From: Roseateles terrae | GTDB lineage: Bacteria > Pseudomonadota > Gammaproteobacteria > Burkholderiales > Burkholderiaceae_C | DNA: 64,000 nucleotides | NCBI RefSeq assembly: GCF_014192155.1 | Contig: NZ_JACHXO010000012.1 | Span: 1-64,000, forward strand | Reading direction: 5' to 3' | In this document: positions 19,226 to 27,782 of the stretch, piece by piece | How positions within the stretch are numbered: the stretch's first letter is position 1 | How the letters are laid out: the number at the start of each line of letters is the position of its first letter | Notes under the pieces: generated by a model | Seen by the model: the letters and a program-made list of their open reading frames with translations, nothing else | What the model was told of the DNA's origin: nothing | Databases searched by the model: none | Made by a program: the position numbers and the translations under genes

Positions 19226-20290
19226 TCAGTTCTGGCTACGGGTGGACGACCACTGCGCGGCGTACTGGCCGGCGTTGTCAGGGGTGCAAAGCGAGGCGAC
19301 GAACACCCGCTTCTGGTCGTTGCTCCAGGGCTTGCTGGCCAGGGCGTTGATCGCGCCCTTGCCACCGCCACCCGCGGCATCGATGGCCATCATCTGGCCC
19401 ATGCACATCTTGCTGCCGTCCACACAACGGTTGACGATCGCATCGAACAGGCCCGGGGCCACCGAGGCGAAGCGGCGGACCGGCTCCTTCTCGCTGGGCT
19501 TTTCCAGGGTCTGGTACAGGTCGCGGGACAGTTCAACGCCGTCCGCCTTGTTGCGGTCCACCCAGGCCGAGAACTCGTCGTTGCTCAGGCCGTGGAACTT
19601 GAAGCGCATGTGAGAGAACCCGTCCCCGCTGAAGTTGGCGGAGAAGCCGTCGTAGGTGCCCGGCTTGTTGATGACGGCGTTCAGCTGGCTCTGCATGCCG
19701 GGCATCGCGTAGATCATGCCGGACATGGCGGGCACGTAGAACGCGTTCATCACGGTGGACGAGGTGATCTTGAAGAGGATCGGACGGTCCACCGGCGCGG
19801 CCAGTTCATTGACGGTCGCAATGCCCTGCTCGGGGTAGAGGAACAGCCATTTCCAGTCCAGGGCCACCACCTGCACCACCAGCGGCTGCACGCCCGCCGG
19901 CACCGGACGCTCGGCGTCCAGACGCTCCAGCGGACGGTAGGGGTCCAGCTTGTGGGTGCTGATCCAGGTCATCGCGCCCAGGGCGATGATGATCAGGAGC
20001 GGCGCGCCCCAGATGATCAGTTCCAGGCGGGTGGAGTGGTCCCACTCCGGCGAATAGGTCGCCTCCTTGTTGGATTCCCGGTAGCGCCAGGCAAACATCA
20101 GCGTGAGGATGATCACCGGGACGATGATCAGCATCATCAGCAGCGTGGATGCCACGATGAGTTGCGCCTGCTGGTTGGCGATGTCACCCGAGGGTTTCAT
20201 CACGACCATGTTGCAGGCGGTCAGTGGCAGAGCCAACGACAGCAGCCCGAGACGGGCCAGACTTGTTTTTAGTGATGCTTTGAGGTACAT
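19226..20290 (-). CDS. cyoA: Cytochrome bo3 quinol oxidase subunit II (lipoprotein)
   Basis: Subunit II of the quinol oxidase, 354 residues from the ATG at 20290. The N-terminus MYLKASLKTS leads into a lipoprotein signal with lipobox LTAC (Cys26). Two transmembrane helices follow (about 43-67 and 88-108), then the periplasmic cupredoxin-like domain with VALDWKWLFLYPEQGIATVNE. The CuA ligands of cytochrome c oxidases are absent, as expected for a quinol oxidase. An upstream in-frame ATG at 20350 lacks a ribosome site and would bury the lipobox, so I reject it. The C-terminal region is longer than in E. coli and carries CVDGSKMCMGQMM. It is first in the operon, preceded by a 17-bp palindrome. 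Confidence 0.94.
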   Translation of the reverse strand: MYLKASLKTSLARLGLLSLALPLTACNMVVMKPSGDIANQQAQLIVASTLLMMLIIVPVIILTLMFAWRYRESNKEATYSPEWDHSTRLELIIWGAPLLIIIALGAMTWISTHKLDPYRPLERLDAERPVPAGVQPLVVQVVALDWKWLFLYPEQGIATVNELAAPVDRPILFKITSSTVMNAFYVPAMSGMIYAMPGMQSQLNAVINKPGTYDGFSANFSGDGFSHMRFKFHGLSNDEFSAWVDRNKADGVELSRDLYQTLEKPSEKEPVRRFASVAPGLFDAIVNRCVDGSKMCMGQMMAIDAAGGGGKGAINALASKPWSNDQKRVFVASLCTPDNAGQYAAQWSSTRSQN

Positions 20291-20321
20291 GAGATACAGC
20301 CAGCAGACGGGTGGCCGCTTG

Positions 20322-20338
20322 GGGTCAGACGCTGACCC
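20322..20338. promoter_or_regulatory. 17-bp perfect palindrome in the cyoA leader
   Basis: GGGTCAGACGCTGACCC has two 7-bp arms around a 3-nt spacer and lies 31-48 bp upstream of the cyoA ATG, between cyoA and the divergent transporter gene. It may be an operator for the respiratory operon or an RNA hairpin in its leader. I cannot assign it to a known regulator. Confidence 0.4.
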
Positions 20339-20512
20339 TGCCGCGGACATCCGGTTGTGGGCGACACGACGTTCACCGAGGGTTCCTCCCGGGGAGACCG
20401 GGGTTAACGCCTAACGGGTAAACGACACTTGTCGACCGTTGCACACCGGGCGCAGATTTTGCCTCATCGACTCAAACCAACTATTGGACATTTTGTCCCA
20501 GGTAGGAGACTC

Positions 20513-21850
20513 ATGAATAGCAACACGCTTTCGACGGTAGGACAGCCCCTCCCACGGGGGACAGGCGTCGCCACCCAGGCCGAACAGGATGCGGTCGCCC
20601 CTGGCGACATCGCGGTGGGAGTGGTGATCGGCCGCGCTTCCGAGTACTTTGACTTCTTCGTCTATGGAATCGCCTCCGTCCTGGTGTTCCCGGCGATCTT
20701 CTTCCCCCACCTGGAACGGCTGGAAGGCCTGCTCTGGTCCTTCGCGCTGCTGGCGCTGGCCTTTGTGGTGCGCCCCATCGGCACCCTGCTGGGCATGGCG
20801 CTTCAAAGGCGCTTCGACCGTGGCGTGAAGTTGACAGTAGCCCTCTTCCTGTTGGGTATATCCACCTGCGTCATCGCGGTGCTGCCGGGCTACAACGCCT
20901 GGGGCACGGCCGCCATCGCCGCCCTGGCGCTAGCCCGGATCGGCCAGGGCCTGGCCCTGGGTGGCTCCTGGGACGGGCTGCCCTCGCTGCTGGCCATCAA
21001 TGCGCCGGAAGGCAAGCGCGGCTGGTACGCCATGCTCGGGCAGCTGGGCGCGCCGACCGGCTTCCTGATCGCCGCCTCGCTGTTTGCTTACCTTTGGGGC
21101 AGCCTGAATGTCATCGACTTCCTGAGCTGGGGCTGGCGCTTCCCGTTCTTCGCGGCCTTCGCCCTGAACGTGGTGGCGCTGTTCGCACGGCTGCGTCTGG
21201 TGATGACGCATGAATACGAAAAGAATCTGGAAGAACATGAGCTGGATCCGTGCGATACCGGCGAGCTGTTCCGCGAGCAGGGCTACAACGTCTTCATCGG
21301 TGCGTTTGCCGCCCTGGCCAGCTTCGCGCTGTTCCATCTGGTGACGGTGTTCCCGCTGTCGTGGCTGGTGCTGCATTCCGAGCAGTCGGTGGGGCAGTTC
21401 CTGACGGTGCAGATCGTCGGTGCGCTGCTCGCCGGGCTGTCGATGCCGATCTCTGGCCTGATCGCCGACCGCATTGGCCGCCGCAGCACGCTGGGCACGC
21501 TGGCCATCACCATCGGCATCTTCAGCCTGTTCATCCCCATCCTGCTGGACAGCGGCGCCATGGGCCAGAACATCTTCATTCTGGTGGGCTTTGTGCTGCT
21601 GGGCCTCTCTTACGGTCAGGCGGCCGGCGCGGTGACCTCCAACTTCCTGCCGCGCTTCCGCTACACCGGTGCGGCGCTGACCTCCGATCTGGCCTGGCTG
21701 TTCGGTGCGGCTTTCGCCCCCCTGGTCGCCCTGGGTCTGTCGATCCAGTTCGGGTTGTGGGCGGTGACCGCCTATCTGCTGTCGGGCGCGGTCGTCACGC
21801 TGGTGGCCCTGCGGACCAACCGGATGCTGAAGATGAAGGACCGCGACTGA
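20513..21850 (+). CDS. MFS transporter of the metabolite:H+ symporter (MHS) family
   Basis: This is a 445-residue inner-membrane secondary transporter, divergent from cyoA. The MHS signature appears in ASEYFDFFVYGIASVLVFP near residues 43-61 (compare the (S/D)xxExYDFxxYG pattern of ProP/KgtP-like carriers). The loop 2-3 region reads RPIGTLLG, and R-G-x-A-L-G-G equivalents appear in ARIGQGLALGG. Loop 8-9 reads ADRIGRRSTL. About twelve helices are visible. The start ATG at 20513 has AGGAG at 20504-20508; an upstream in-frame start at 20429 has none and would add a basic leader. The substrate (an organic acid, betaine or similar) cannot be read from sequence. Two hairpin terminators follow the stop. 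Confidence 0.88.
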   Translation: MNSNTLSTVGQPLPRGTGVATQAEQDAVAPGDIAVGVVIGRASEYFDFFVYGIASVLVFPAIFFPHLERLEGLLWSFALLALAFVVRPIGTLLGMALQRRFDRGVKLTVALFLLGISTCVIAVLPGYNAWGTAAIAALALARIGQGLALGGSWDGLPSLLAINAPEGKRGWYAMLGQLGAPTGFLIAASLFAYLWGSLNVIDFLSWGWRFPFFAAFALNVVALFARLRLVMTHEYEKNLEEHELDPCDTGELFREQGYNVFIGAFAALASFALFHLVTVFPLSWLVLHSEQSVGQFLTVQIVGALLAGLSMPISGLIADRIGRRSTLGTLAITIGIFSLFIPILLDSGAMGQNIFILVGFVLLGLSYGQAAGAVTSNFLPRFRYTGAALTSDLAWLFGAAFAPLVALGLSIQFGLWAVTAYLLSGAVVTLVALRTNRMLKMKDRD

Positions 21851-21867
21851 TCGTTCCTGCCCCGGGG

Positions 21868-21890
21868 AGCCCGCTTTCACCGCGGGCTTT
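21868..21890 (+). terminator. Hairpin terminator after the MHS transporter
   Basis: AGCCCGC (21868-21874) pairs with GCGGGCT (21882-21888) around a 7-nt loop, 17 bases after the stop codon, ending in TTT. Confidence 0.65.
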
Positions 21891-21912
21891 CATCCGGGGG
21901 GGACAGGGGTCG

Positions 21913-21943
21913 GGGCCGCTTGCCGTGAGGCAGCGGCCCTTTT
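21913..21943 (+). terminator. Second hairpin terminator with T-run
   Basis: GGGCCGCT (21913-21920) pairs with AGCGGCCC (21932-21939) around an 11-nt loop and is followed directly by TTTT. Together with the hairpin just upstream it forms a tandem terminator. Confidence 0.75.
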
Positions 21944-21991
21944 CATTGATGAGATGAGCGGGCACCTCGTGCCAGGCTTCCGTTGCGGGCT

Positions 21992-22069
21992 TGCGATGTG
22001 CCCATGCGATGTGGCCATGCGTTGTGGCCATGCGCTGTGGCCATGCGCTGTGGGCGTGCGTTGTGGACA
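21992..22069 (+). repeat. Six tandem copies of a 13-bp unit
   Basis: Units of the form TGCGNTGTGGCCA follow one another without gaps at 21992, 22005, 22018, 22031, 22044 and 22057. The middle four differ at only one to three positions; the first and last are more diverged. The array lies in the untranslated space between the transporter terminators and the MarR-gene promoter. Thirteen is not a multiple of three, so it is not a coding repeat. Confidence 0.85.
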
Positions 22070-22125
22070 CTGGCCGGGTCCACCTGAGGTTCACCGTCGG
22101 ACACGAGCGCAATACCCCCATTTTT

Positions 22126-22143
22126 TAGTTAGCAAGCTAACTA
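22126..22143. promoter_or_regulatory. MarR-type palindromic operator
   Basis: TAGTTAGCAAGCTAACTA consists of two perfect 8-bp arms around AA and lies 16 bp upstream of the MarR-family ATG at 22159. Its size and symmetry fit a MarR dimer site. A TACAAT hexamer at 22146-22151 could be a -10 element, which would place the operator in the -35/-10 spacer. Autorepression is the likely function (inference). Confidence 0.75.
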
Positions 22144-22158
22144 TCTACAATGGCGTCC

Positions 22159-22659
22159 ATGAGTTCAGCCAAGACGCCCCGCCCCATGACCCGCACCGCC
22201 CGCGAACTGGCGCTGCTGCAACTGGGCGCCACCCTGCCCATCCTGGACCGCGCTTACCGCGCCACGGCCAATCAGGCCATGGCCTCGCTCGGGCTGTCGC
22301 AGACGATGGCCTGGCCGCTGCTGATGATCGGCCGGCAGGGCGATGGACTGCGGCAAGGGGCGCTGGCCGAGCTGCTCGGCATCGAAGGGCCCTCCCTCAC
22401 CCGGACACTGGATCAACTGGTGGATGCCGGGCTGGTGGAGCGCCGGGAAGACCCGGACGACCGCCGCGCCAAGACGCTCTATCTCACCGAGGCGGGCAAT
22501 GCCGCCTGCGAGCAGATCGAGGTCATCCTGCGCGACCTGCGCAACCAGGTCTATGAGGGCGTGCCGGATGCGGACATCGAAGCAACCTTGCGGGTCTTCG
22601 CCGTCGTCCAGCAACGCCTGGGCTGCCCCGCGCCGATCGTGCCGCCCAAGCGCAAGTGA
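22159..22659 (+). CDS. MarR-family transcriptional regulator
   Basis: This winged-helix repressor of about 166 residues heads the efflux operon. The MarR core is clear: ALAELLGIEGPSLTRTLDQLVDAGLVERREDPDDRRAKTLYLTEAG, giving the recognition helix near residues 76-92 and the wing DPDDRRAK. MarR proteins usually bind small aromatic or lipophilic ligands and release DNA; the AaeB-like pump downstream fits an aromatic acid or toxic phenolic inducer. Two ATGs are possible, at 22150 and 22159. Neither has a ribosome site, and a TACAAT -10 candidate overlaps the first, so a leaderless transcript starting at about 22159 is plausible. The palindrome upstream suggests autoregulation. Confidence 0.87.
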   Translation: MSSAKTPRPMTRTARELALLQLGATLPILDRAYRATANQAMASLGLSQTMAWPLLMIGRQGDGLRQGALAELLGIEGPSLTRTLDQLVDAGLVERREDPDDRRAKTLYLTEAGNAACEQIEVILRDLRNQVYEGVPDADIEATLRVFAVVQQRLGCPAPIVPPKRK

Positions 22660-22681
22660 GCCGGACGCCGCGAGAAGTCCT

Positions 22682-24970
22682 ATGAAGCTGTCCTCTCCCA
22701 CCGCCCTGCTGCGATTCAGCCGGACTGAATGGCTGTTCTCCGTCAAGGCCTTCGCCGCTGCCATGCTGGCCGTGTTCCTGGCCAACTGGGCCGGTCAGCC
22801 GCGCCCCTTCTGGGCCATGATGACGGCCTACATCGTCGCCCATCCATTGGCCGGGGCGGTGCGCTCCAAGGCGCTGTACCGCTTCGTGGGCACACTGGTG
22901 GGTAGCACGGCGGCCGCGCTGCTGGTGCCGCGTTTTGCCAATGCGCCGGAGATGCTCAGCCTGGCGCTGGCGCTGTGGGTGGGCACCTGCCTGTGCCTCT
23001 CGCTGCGCGATCGCACGCCGCGCGCCTACGCCTTCATGCTGGCGGGCTACACCGCCGCGCTGATCGGCTTTCCGTCGGTGGATGTGCCGCTGAACATCTT
23101 TGATTCCGCGGTGGCACGAGTGGAAGAGATCGCACTGGGCATTCTTTCGGCCACGCTGGTGCACAGCCTGGTCCTGCCCAACGGGTTGGCCGGCACGGTG
23201 CTGGGCCTTCTGGACCGCACGCTGGGCGACACCCGCGGTTGGCTGTCCGACCTGACCGCACGACGGGACAGCGGCGCCGACCGCCGGCGGGTGGCGGGCG
23301 ACATCAGTCAATTGCGGGTGCTCAGCACCCACATCCCGTTTGACACCAGCCACCTGCGCTGGACCGCCGATGCGGTGCACGACATGCAGGACCGGGTGGC
23401 CGCGTTGACGCCGCAGTTGTCTGCGGTGGAAGACCGGCTGCGGGCGCTGGAGCAGACGGAAGGCGGCATTGCGCCGGATGTCGCGGCGATGCTGGCGCGA
23501 GTGGCGGAGTGGATTGCACTGCCGCCGGAGGAAGCCCGCGCGCAGTGGGCGGTGATTCAGGAAGCGCTGCAGCAATTGGGCCGGGTGGACACGGCAGCCG
23601 CGGCGTCGGAACCTGAAGAGCAGGCCGATGCAGGTGCAGGTGCCGATGCGGATGTCACGGCGAGTACGGATGCAGACGCCGACGCTCGGGCTGTGAAAGG
23701 CACCGTAGCCAATCCGGGCACCACCTGGCCGCGCCTGCAGCGGGTCGCGCTCGCCGAACGCCTCGAACTGCTGCTGACCGGCTGGCTGCAATGCATGCAC
23801 CTGCGCGCAGACATCGACCACGGCCTCAGCGGCGCGCCGATGCCCAGCCGCGCACGCCCCGAGCTCACCGGCCCGCGCCTGCACATCGACCTCGGCATGG
23901 CCGCGCTGTCGGGCGCCGCCGCAGTGGTCGCCATCCTGGTCTGCTGCACCTTCTGGGTCCTCACTGGCTGGCCGATGGGCTCGGCCGCCGCCATGATGGC
24001 CGCCATCTTCTGCTGCTTCTTCGCGGGCATGGACGACCCGGTGCCGGCCATCAACGGCTTCCTGAAATGGACCGTGCTGTCGATGCCGGTCAGCGCGCTG
24101 TATGTGCTGGTGCTGCTGCCGCTGGTGCAGGACATCTGGACGCTGGTGCTGGTCTGCGCGCCGGTGTTTCTGATCGCCGGTTGCCTCGTGGCGCGTCCGA
24201 CGACCATGGGCGCCGCCCTGCCCTTTGTGCTGGGCGTGTCCGGCACGCTGGCCATGCACGACACCTCGCAGGCCGATCTGCCCGCCTTTCTCAATTCGAT
24301 GCTGGGGCAACTGGCCGGTGTGTTCGTGGCGTCCCGGGTGACCCGTCTGATGCGGTCCGTGGGGGCGGATTGGAGCGCGCGTCGCATCCAGCGCGCCACC
24401 TGGAAGGAGCTGGAGGAACTGGCCCGCCTGCCGCGTTCGGTGAGCCGCAGCCAGTCGTATCTGCTGCGCATGCTGGACCGGATTTCGCTGCTGGCGCCGC
24501 GCGTGGCACAGGCCGGGGGCTCCGTGCCGGGCGTGCCGACCGACGACGCACTGCGTGACCTGCGCCTGGGGGCTGATCTCGTCACGCTGCAGGCGCAGCG
24601 GGATCAGTGGCCGGTGCTGGCGCTCAAGCCTTTGCTGACCGGCCTGGCGGACTGGTGGTCCCAGCGGATCTCCGGTGTGATCGAGCCGCCGCCCGCCGCG
24701 TTGCTGGGTTTGATCGACGATGCGCTGCGCCGCCTGGTGACGGTGTGCCCGGTCCACCAGCCATGGCCGGCATCCGCCCGCGCGTCGGTCAGCGCCTTGC
24801 TGGGTCTGCGCCGCAGCCTGTTCCCGGAAGCGGGACCCGGCCAGTTGGTCACGGCAATCGAGCAGCCGCCGCAGGACGATCCGTCCGTTCTTGCTGGTCC
24901 GCCCGATCTGCATGACCTGTCTGACCCGTCTGACCTTCCCCCGTCCCGCTTGAAGGAGTTCCCGGCATGA
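22682..24970 (+). CDS. FUSC-family (AaeB-like) aromatic acid efflux protein
   Basis: This is a 762-residue inner-membrane protein of the fusaric acid resistance/AaeB family. It has two hydrophobic halves: an N-terminal bundle (about residues 20-165, starting WLFSVKAFAAAMLAVFLANWAGQPRPFWAMMTAYI) and a C-terminal bundle (about 405-560, with GMAALSGAAAVVAILVCCTFWVLTGW). A soluble helical segment lies between them and another at the end. An Ala/Asp-rich linker (near 315-340) contains repeated DADA units. The ATG at 22682 has GAGAAG nearby; longer in-frame extensions overlap the MarR gene and lack a ribosome site. The stop overlaps the next gene as ATGA. Together with the small membrane protein, the HlyD-like adaptor and the outer-membrane lipoprotein, it forms a tripartite pump. 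Confidence 0.9.
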   Translation: MKLSSPTALLRFSRTEWLFSVKAFAAAMLAVFLANWAGQPRPFWAMMTAYIVAHPLAGAVRSKALYRFVGTLVGSTAAALLVPRFANAPEMLSLALALWVGTCLCLSLRDRTPRAYAFMLAGYTAALIGFPSVDVPLNIFDSAVARVEEIALGILSATLVHSLVLPNGLAGTVLGLLDRTLGDTRGWLSDLTARRDSGADRRRVAGDISQLRVLSTHIPFDTSHLRWTADAVHDMQDRVAALTPQLSAVEDRLRALEQTEGGIAPDVAAMLARVAEWIALPPEEARAQWAVIQEALQQLGRVDTAAAASEPEEQADAGAGADADVTASTDADADARAVKGTVANPGTTWPRLQRVALAERLELLLTGWLQCMHLRADIDHGLSGAPMPSRARPELTGPRLHIDLGMAALSGAAAVVAILVCCTFWVLTGWPMGSAAAMMAAIFCCFFAGMDDPVPAINGFLKWTVLSMPVSALYVLVLLPLVQDIWTLVLVCAPVFLIAGCLVARPTTMGAALPFVLGVSGTLAMHDTSQADLPAFLNSMLGQLAGVFVASRVTRLMRSVGADWSARRIQRATWKELEELARLPRSVSRSQSYLLRMLDRISLLAPRVAQAGGSVPGVPTDDALRDLRLGADLVTLQAQRDQWPVLALKPLLTGLADWWSQRISGVIEPPPAALLGLIDDALRRLVTVCPVHQPWPASARASVSALLGLRRSLFPEAGPGQLVTAIEQPPQDDPSVLAGPPDLHDLSDPSDLPPSRLKEFPA

Positions 24971-25206
24971 CCGGCGCTGTTGATGTGTTGGGCCTTTATC
25001 TGCCCTGGCTGATGCCTCTGGCCTTCGTGGCTTTGCTACTGCTGTGGGGCTTGCGACGCGTGCTGGCGCTGTGCGGGGCTTACCGCTTCATCTGGCATCC
25101 GGCGCTGTTCGACATGGCCCTGTACGTGCTGCTGCTGTGGGCATTGAGCGGCCTCTCCCAGCAGGCCAGCCCGGTGGTGCTGCGCTTCTTCTCGCATTTG
25201 AATTGA
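24967..25206 (+). CDS. DUF1656 (AaeX-like) small membrane protein
   Basis: This is a 79-residue protein with two hydrophobic helices (about 10-30 and 50-70). The DUF1656 hallmarks are an N-terminal DVLGLYLPWLM and the central YRFIWHPALFDMALYVLLLW. Genes of this family sit between the AaeB-like and AaeA-like pump genes in many proteobacteria, as here. It overlaps the FUSC gene by 4 bp. Its role in the pump is unproven. Confidence 0.88.
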   Translation: MTGAVDVLGLYLPWLMPLAFVALLLLWGLRRVLALCGAYRFIWHPALFDMALYVLLLWALSGLSQQASPVVLRFFSHLN

Positions 25207-25221
25207 TCTGGACCCGCTGTC

Positions 25222-26262
25222 ATGACTTCCCTCCCTGCTTTTCTCCGTCCTCGCCGCCTGGCCTCGCTGGCGGTCACCCTGGTGGTGGTGGCGCTGGCCG
25301 TCTGGGCCGGGCTGCGCCTGTGGGACCGCTATGAGCTGTCGCCGTGGACCCGCGACGGCCGCGTGCGCGCGAACGTCGTGCAGATTGCTCCCGATGTTTC
25401 CGGCCTCGTGACCGCGGTGCCGGTGGCCGACAACCAGACCGTGGCGGCCGGCACTCTGCTGTTCGAAGTGGACCGTGCGCGGTTCGAGCTGGCCCTGCGC
25501 CAGGCCCAGGCGCAACTCGCCGCGCAGCAAGTGGTGCTGGCGCAGGCCCGCCGGGAAGCGGATCGCAACACCGGCCTTGGCAATCTGATCTCTCAGGAAG
25601 TGCGTGAGCAGACCCGCAGCCGCGCGGAGCAGGCCCGCGCCGGGGTCGCTCAGGCGGAGGTGGCGGTGGAAGCGGCGCGGCTGAACCTGGACCGTGCGCT
25701 GGTCAAGGCCCCCTCCTCCGGCACCATCACCAACTTCGACCTGCGACAGGGGGCGTACGCCTCCGCCGGTCATCCGGTGCTGGCGCTGGTGGACGAGCAT
25801 TCGCTGTATGTCGAAGGCTATTTCGAAGAGACCAAGCTCGCCCGCATCCATGTGGGCGATGTCGTCCAGGTGCTGCCCATGGGGGCCTCGCATCCCCTGA
25901 TGGGCCGGGTGGAGAGCGTGGCAGCGGGCATCGCCGACCGGGACCGCAGCACCAGCACCAACCTGCTGCCGAGCGTGAACCCCAGCTTCAACTGGGTGCG
26001 GCTGCCGCAGCGCGTGCCGGTGCGGGTGAAGCTGGATCCGCTGCCCGCCGGGGAGCATCTGGTGGCCGGGCAGACGGTCACGGTGCAGGTGATGCCGGAG
26101 GCGGCCGCAGCGACCACCGCGACACTGCCCGCCGCAAAGACCGGACAGATCGCGCAGACCACGCACACAGCGCAGCCAGCACCGACCGGGCCGACGCCGT
26201 TGCCAGCATCCACTGGCGCATCGGCACCCTCTGCGCGTCGTGCGCATGGGGGTCAGGCATGA
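25222..26262 (+). CDS. HlyD/AaeA-type periplasmic adaptor (membrane fusion protein)
   Basis: This 346-residue adaptor has one N-terminal transmembrane helix (about 15-32). A split biotinyl-lipoyl domain follows (NVVQIAPDVSGLVTAVPVADNQTVAAGTLLFEVDRARFELAL near 50-92, and VKAPSSGTITNFDLRQGAYASAGHP near 160-185). A coiled-coil hairpin between the halves is rich in AQAQLAAQQ and RAEQARAGVAQAE. The beta-barrel region contains LYVEGYFEETKLARIHVGD. The Thr/Ala/Pro-rich C-terminal tail beyond the last family element is unusual and may be disordered. It overlaps the next gene by 4 bp (ATGA). It links the FUSC pump to the outer-membrane channel. Confidence 0.92.
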   Translation: MTSLPAFLRPRRLASLAVTLVVVALAVWAGLRLWDRYELSPWTRDGRVRANVVQIAPDVSGLVTAVPVADNQTVAAGTLLFEVDRARFELALRQAQAQLAAQQVVLAQARREADRNTGLGNLISQEVREQTRSRAEQARAGVAQAEVAVEAARLNLDRALVKAPSSGTITNFDLRQGAYASAGHPVLALVDEHSLYVEGYFEETKLARIHVGDVVQVLPMGASHPLMGRVESVAAGIADRDRSTSTNLLPSVNPSFNWVRLPQRVPVRVKLDPLPAGEHLVAGQTVTVQVMPEAAAATTATLPAAKTGQIAQTTHTAQPAPTGPTPLPASTGASAPSARRAHGGQA

Positions 26263-27782
26263 GACGAGCACTCCGTTCGCCTGTGCAGTCGTCCCGTATC
26301 GTGGCGGCGCTGAGCCTCGCGGCGCTGCTGGCCGCCTGCTCCACCACGCCCAAAGGCCCCGACTATCAGGTCCCTGCCAACGCCGTGAGCCAGCGCCCTC
26401 AGGCGCAGGCAGCGTTCATGGAGCAGCAACGCGCAGCCAGCGAGCCCGGTGGCGCCCCCTATGTCGCCGAGCCGCTGCCCGCGCACTGGTGGCGTCTGTT
26501 CCACGACGAGCAGCTGGATGGGCTGGTGCAAAAAGCCCTGGTCCACAACACCGACCTTCGCCAGGCTGCCGCCCACCTCGAGCAGGTGCAGGCGATGGAA
26601 GCCGAGGTGTTCGGGGCCGAGAAGCCCAGCGTCAGCATGAATGCGGCGCCCTACTTTGGTCATCCTTCCGGCACGTCGATGCTGAAGAAGGACTATGTGC
26701 CGCCCGACACCTTCCGTTATTCGGGCAGCATCGGTGTGTCGTATCAGCTGGACCTGTTTGGGCAGATCCGGCGCGCGGTCGAATCGTCGCAGGCCAGCAC
26801 GGAAGCCGCCGTGGCCGCCCTGGATTTGGTGAAGGTGAACGTCGCGGCCAGCACGGCGCGCGCCTATGCCGATGCCTGCGCCACTGGCCAGCGGCTGGAG
26901 ACGGCCCGCCATTCGGTGGAGCTGCAGCGCCAGGCGCTGGACCTGACCGAGCGTCTGCAGCACGCGGGCCGTGTTGGCGAGATGGATGCCGCCCGCGCAC
27001 GCAGCCAGCTGGAACAGCTGCAGGCGGCCCTGCCGCCGCTGCTGGCCCAGCGCCAGTCGGCGCTGTATCGCCTCGCCACATTGACCGGCGATCTGCCCGA
27101 GCAATTCCCACAGGCGCTGGCCGAATGCCACACGCCGCCGCAATTGACCGGCACCATTCCGGTGGGAGACGGCGCTGCGCTGCTCAAGCGCCGCCCGGAC
27201 ATCCGCCAGGCTGAACGCGAGCTGCATGCCGCCACGGCGCGCATCGGTGTCGCGATGGCGGACCGTTATCCGAAGATCAGCCTGGGGCTGTCGGCCGGTT
27301 CAGGCCCGAGCACGCTGGCGCGGTTCGGTCGGTCGGAGTCTTTGAGCTTCAGCCTGGGTCCGCTGATCAGCTGGACGCTGCCGAACAACGGCGTTGCGAA
27401 TGCACGCATCGCGCAGGCGGAGGCCTCGACGCGGCAGAGCGCGGCGCGCTTCGACGGCGTGGTGCTGAATGCGCTTCGCGAGACCGAGACCGCGCTCAAT
27501 CAGTACGCCCGTGAACTGGACCGCCGCGCTGCACTCCAGCGCTCGCGGGAGGCGGCGGCGGTGGTGGCCGACCAGGCGCGCCGGCTGTATCAGGCGGGCA
27601 AGGTGGGCTACCTCGATGCGCTGGACGCCGAGCGCGCCCTCGCGGCGAGTGACGCGACCCTGGCTGCTTCAGAGGCCACGCTGGTGGAGGAGCAGGTGCA
27701 GCTGTTCCTGGCGCTGGGTGGGGGATGGGAGCGGGATGAGAATAACGCCGTCGAGCGCCCTGTCCGCCAGAGCGCTCGGTGA
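26259..27782 (+). CDS. NodT/OprM-family outer-membrane efflux lipoprotein
   Basis: This 507-residue outer-membrane factor is the exit duct of the pump. The signal ends in lipobox LLAAC with Cys27. Two OEP repeats follow (about residues 70-260 and 290-480), with family markers HWWRLFHDEQLDGLV, YQLDLFGQIRRAVE, LLKRRPDIRQAERELHAATARIGVAMADRYPKI and YQAGKVGYLDALDAERAL. The length is normal for OprM-type proteins. Four overlapping or closely packed genes upstream form one operon with it. A strong hairpin lies after the stop. Confidence 0.93.
   Translation: MRRALRSPVQSSRIVAALSLAALLAACSTTPKGPDYQVPANAVSQRPQAQAAFMEQQRAASEPGGAPYVAEPLPAHWWRLFHDEQLDGLVQKALVHNTDLRQAAAHLEQVQAMEAEVFGAEKPSVSMNAAPYFGHPSGTSMLKKDYVPPDTFRYSGSIGVSYQLDLFGQIRRAVESSQASTEAAVAALDLVKVNVAASTARAYADACATGQRLETARHSVELQRQALDLTERLQHAGRVGEMDAARARSQLEQLQAALPPLLAQRQSALYRLATLTGDLPEQFPQALAECHTPPQLTGTIPVGDGAALLKRRPDIRQAERELHAATARIGVAMADRYPKISLGLSAGSGPSTLARFGRSESLSFSLGPLISWTLPNNGVANARIAQAEASTRQSAARFDGVVLNALRETETALNQYARELDRRAALQRSREAAAVVADQARRLYQAGKVGYLDALDAERALAASDATLAASEATLVEEQVQLFLALGGGWERDENNAVERPVRQSAR

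Noticed and set aside
22523-24913. A 796-residue minus-strand frame opposite the FUSC gene
   Set aside because: Antisense shadow with low-complexity composition; the plus-strand gene has clear membrane helices and operon context.
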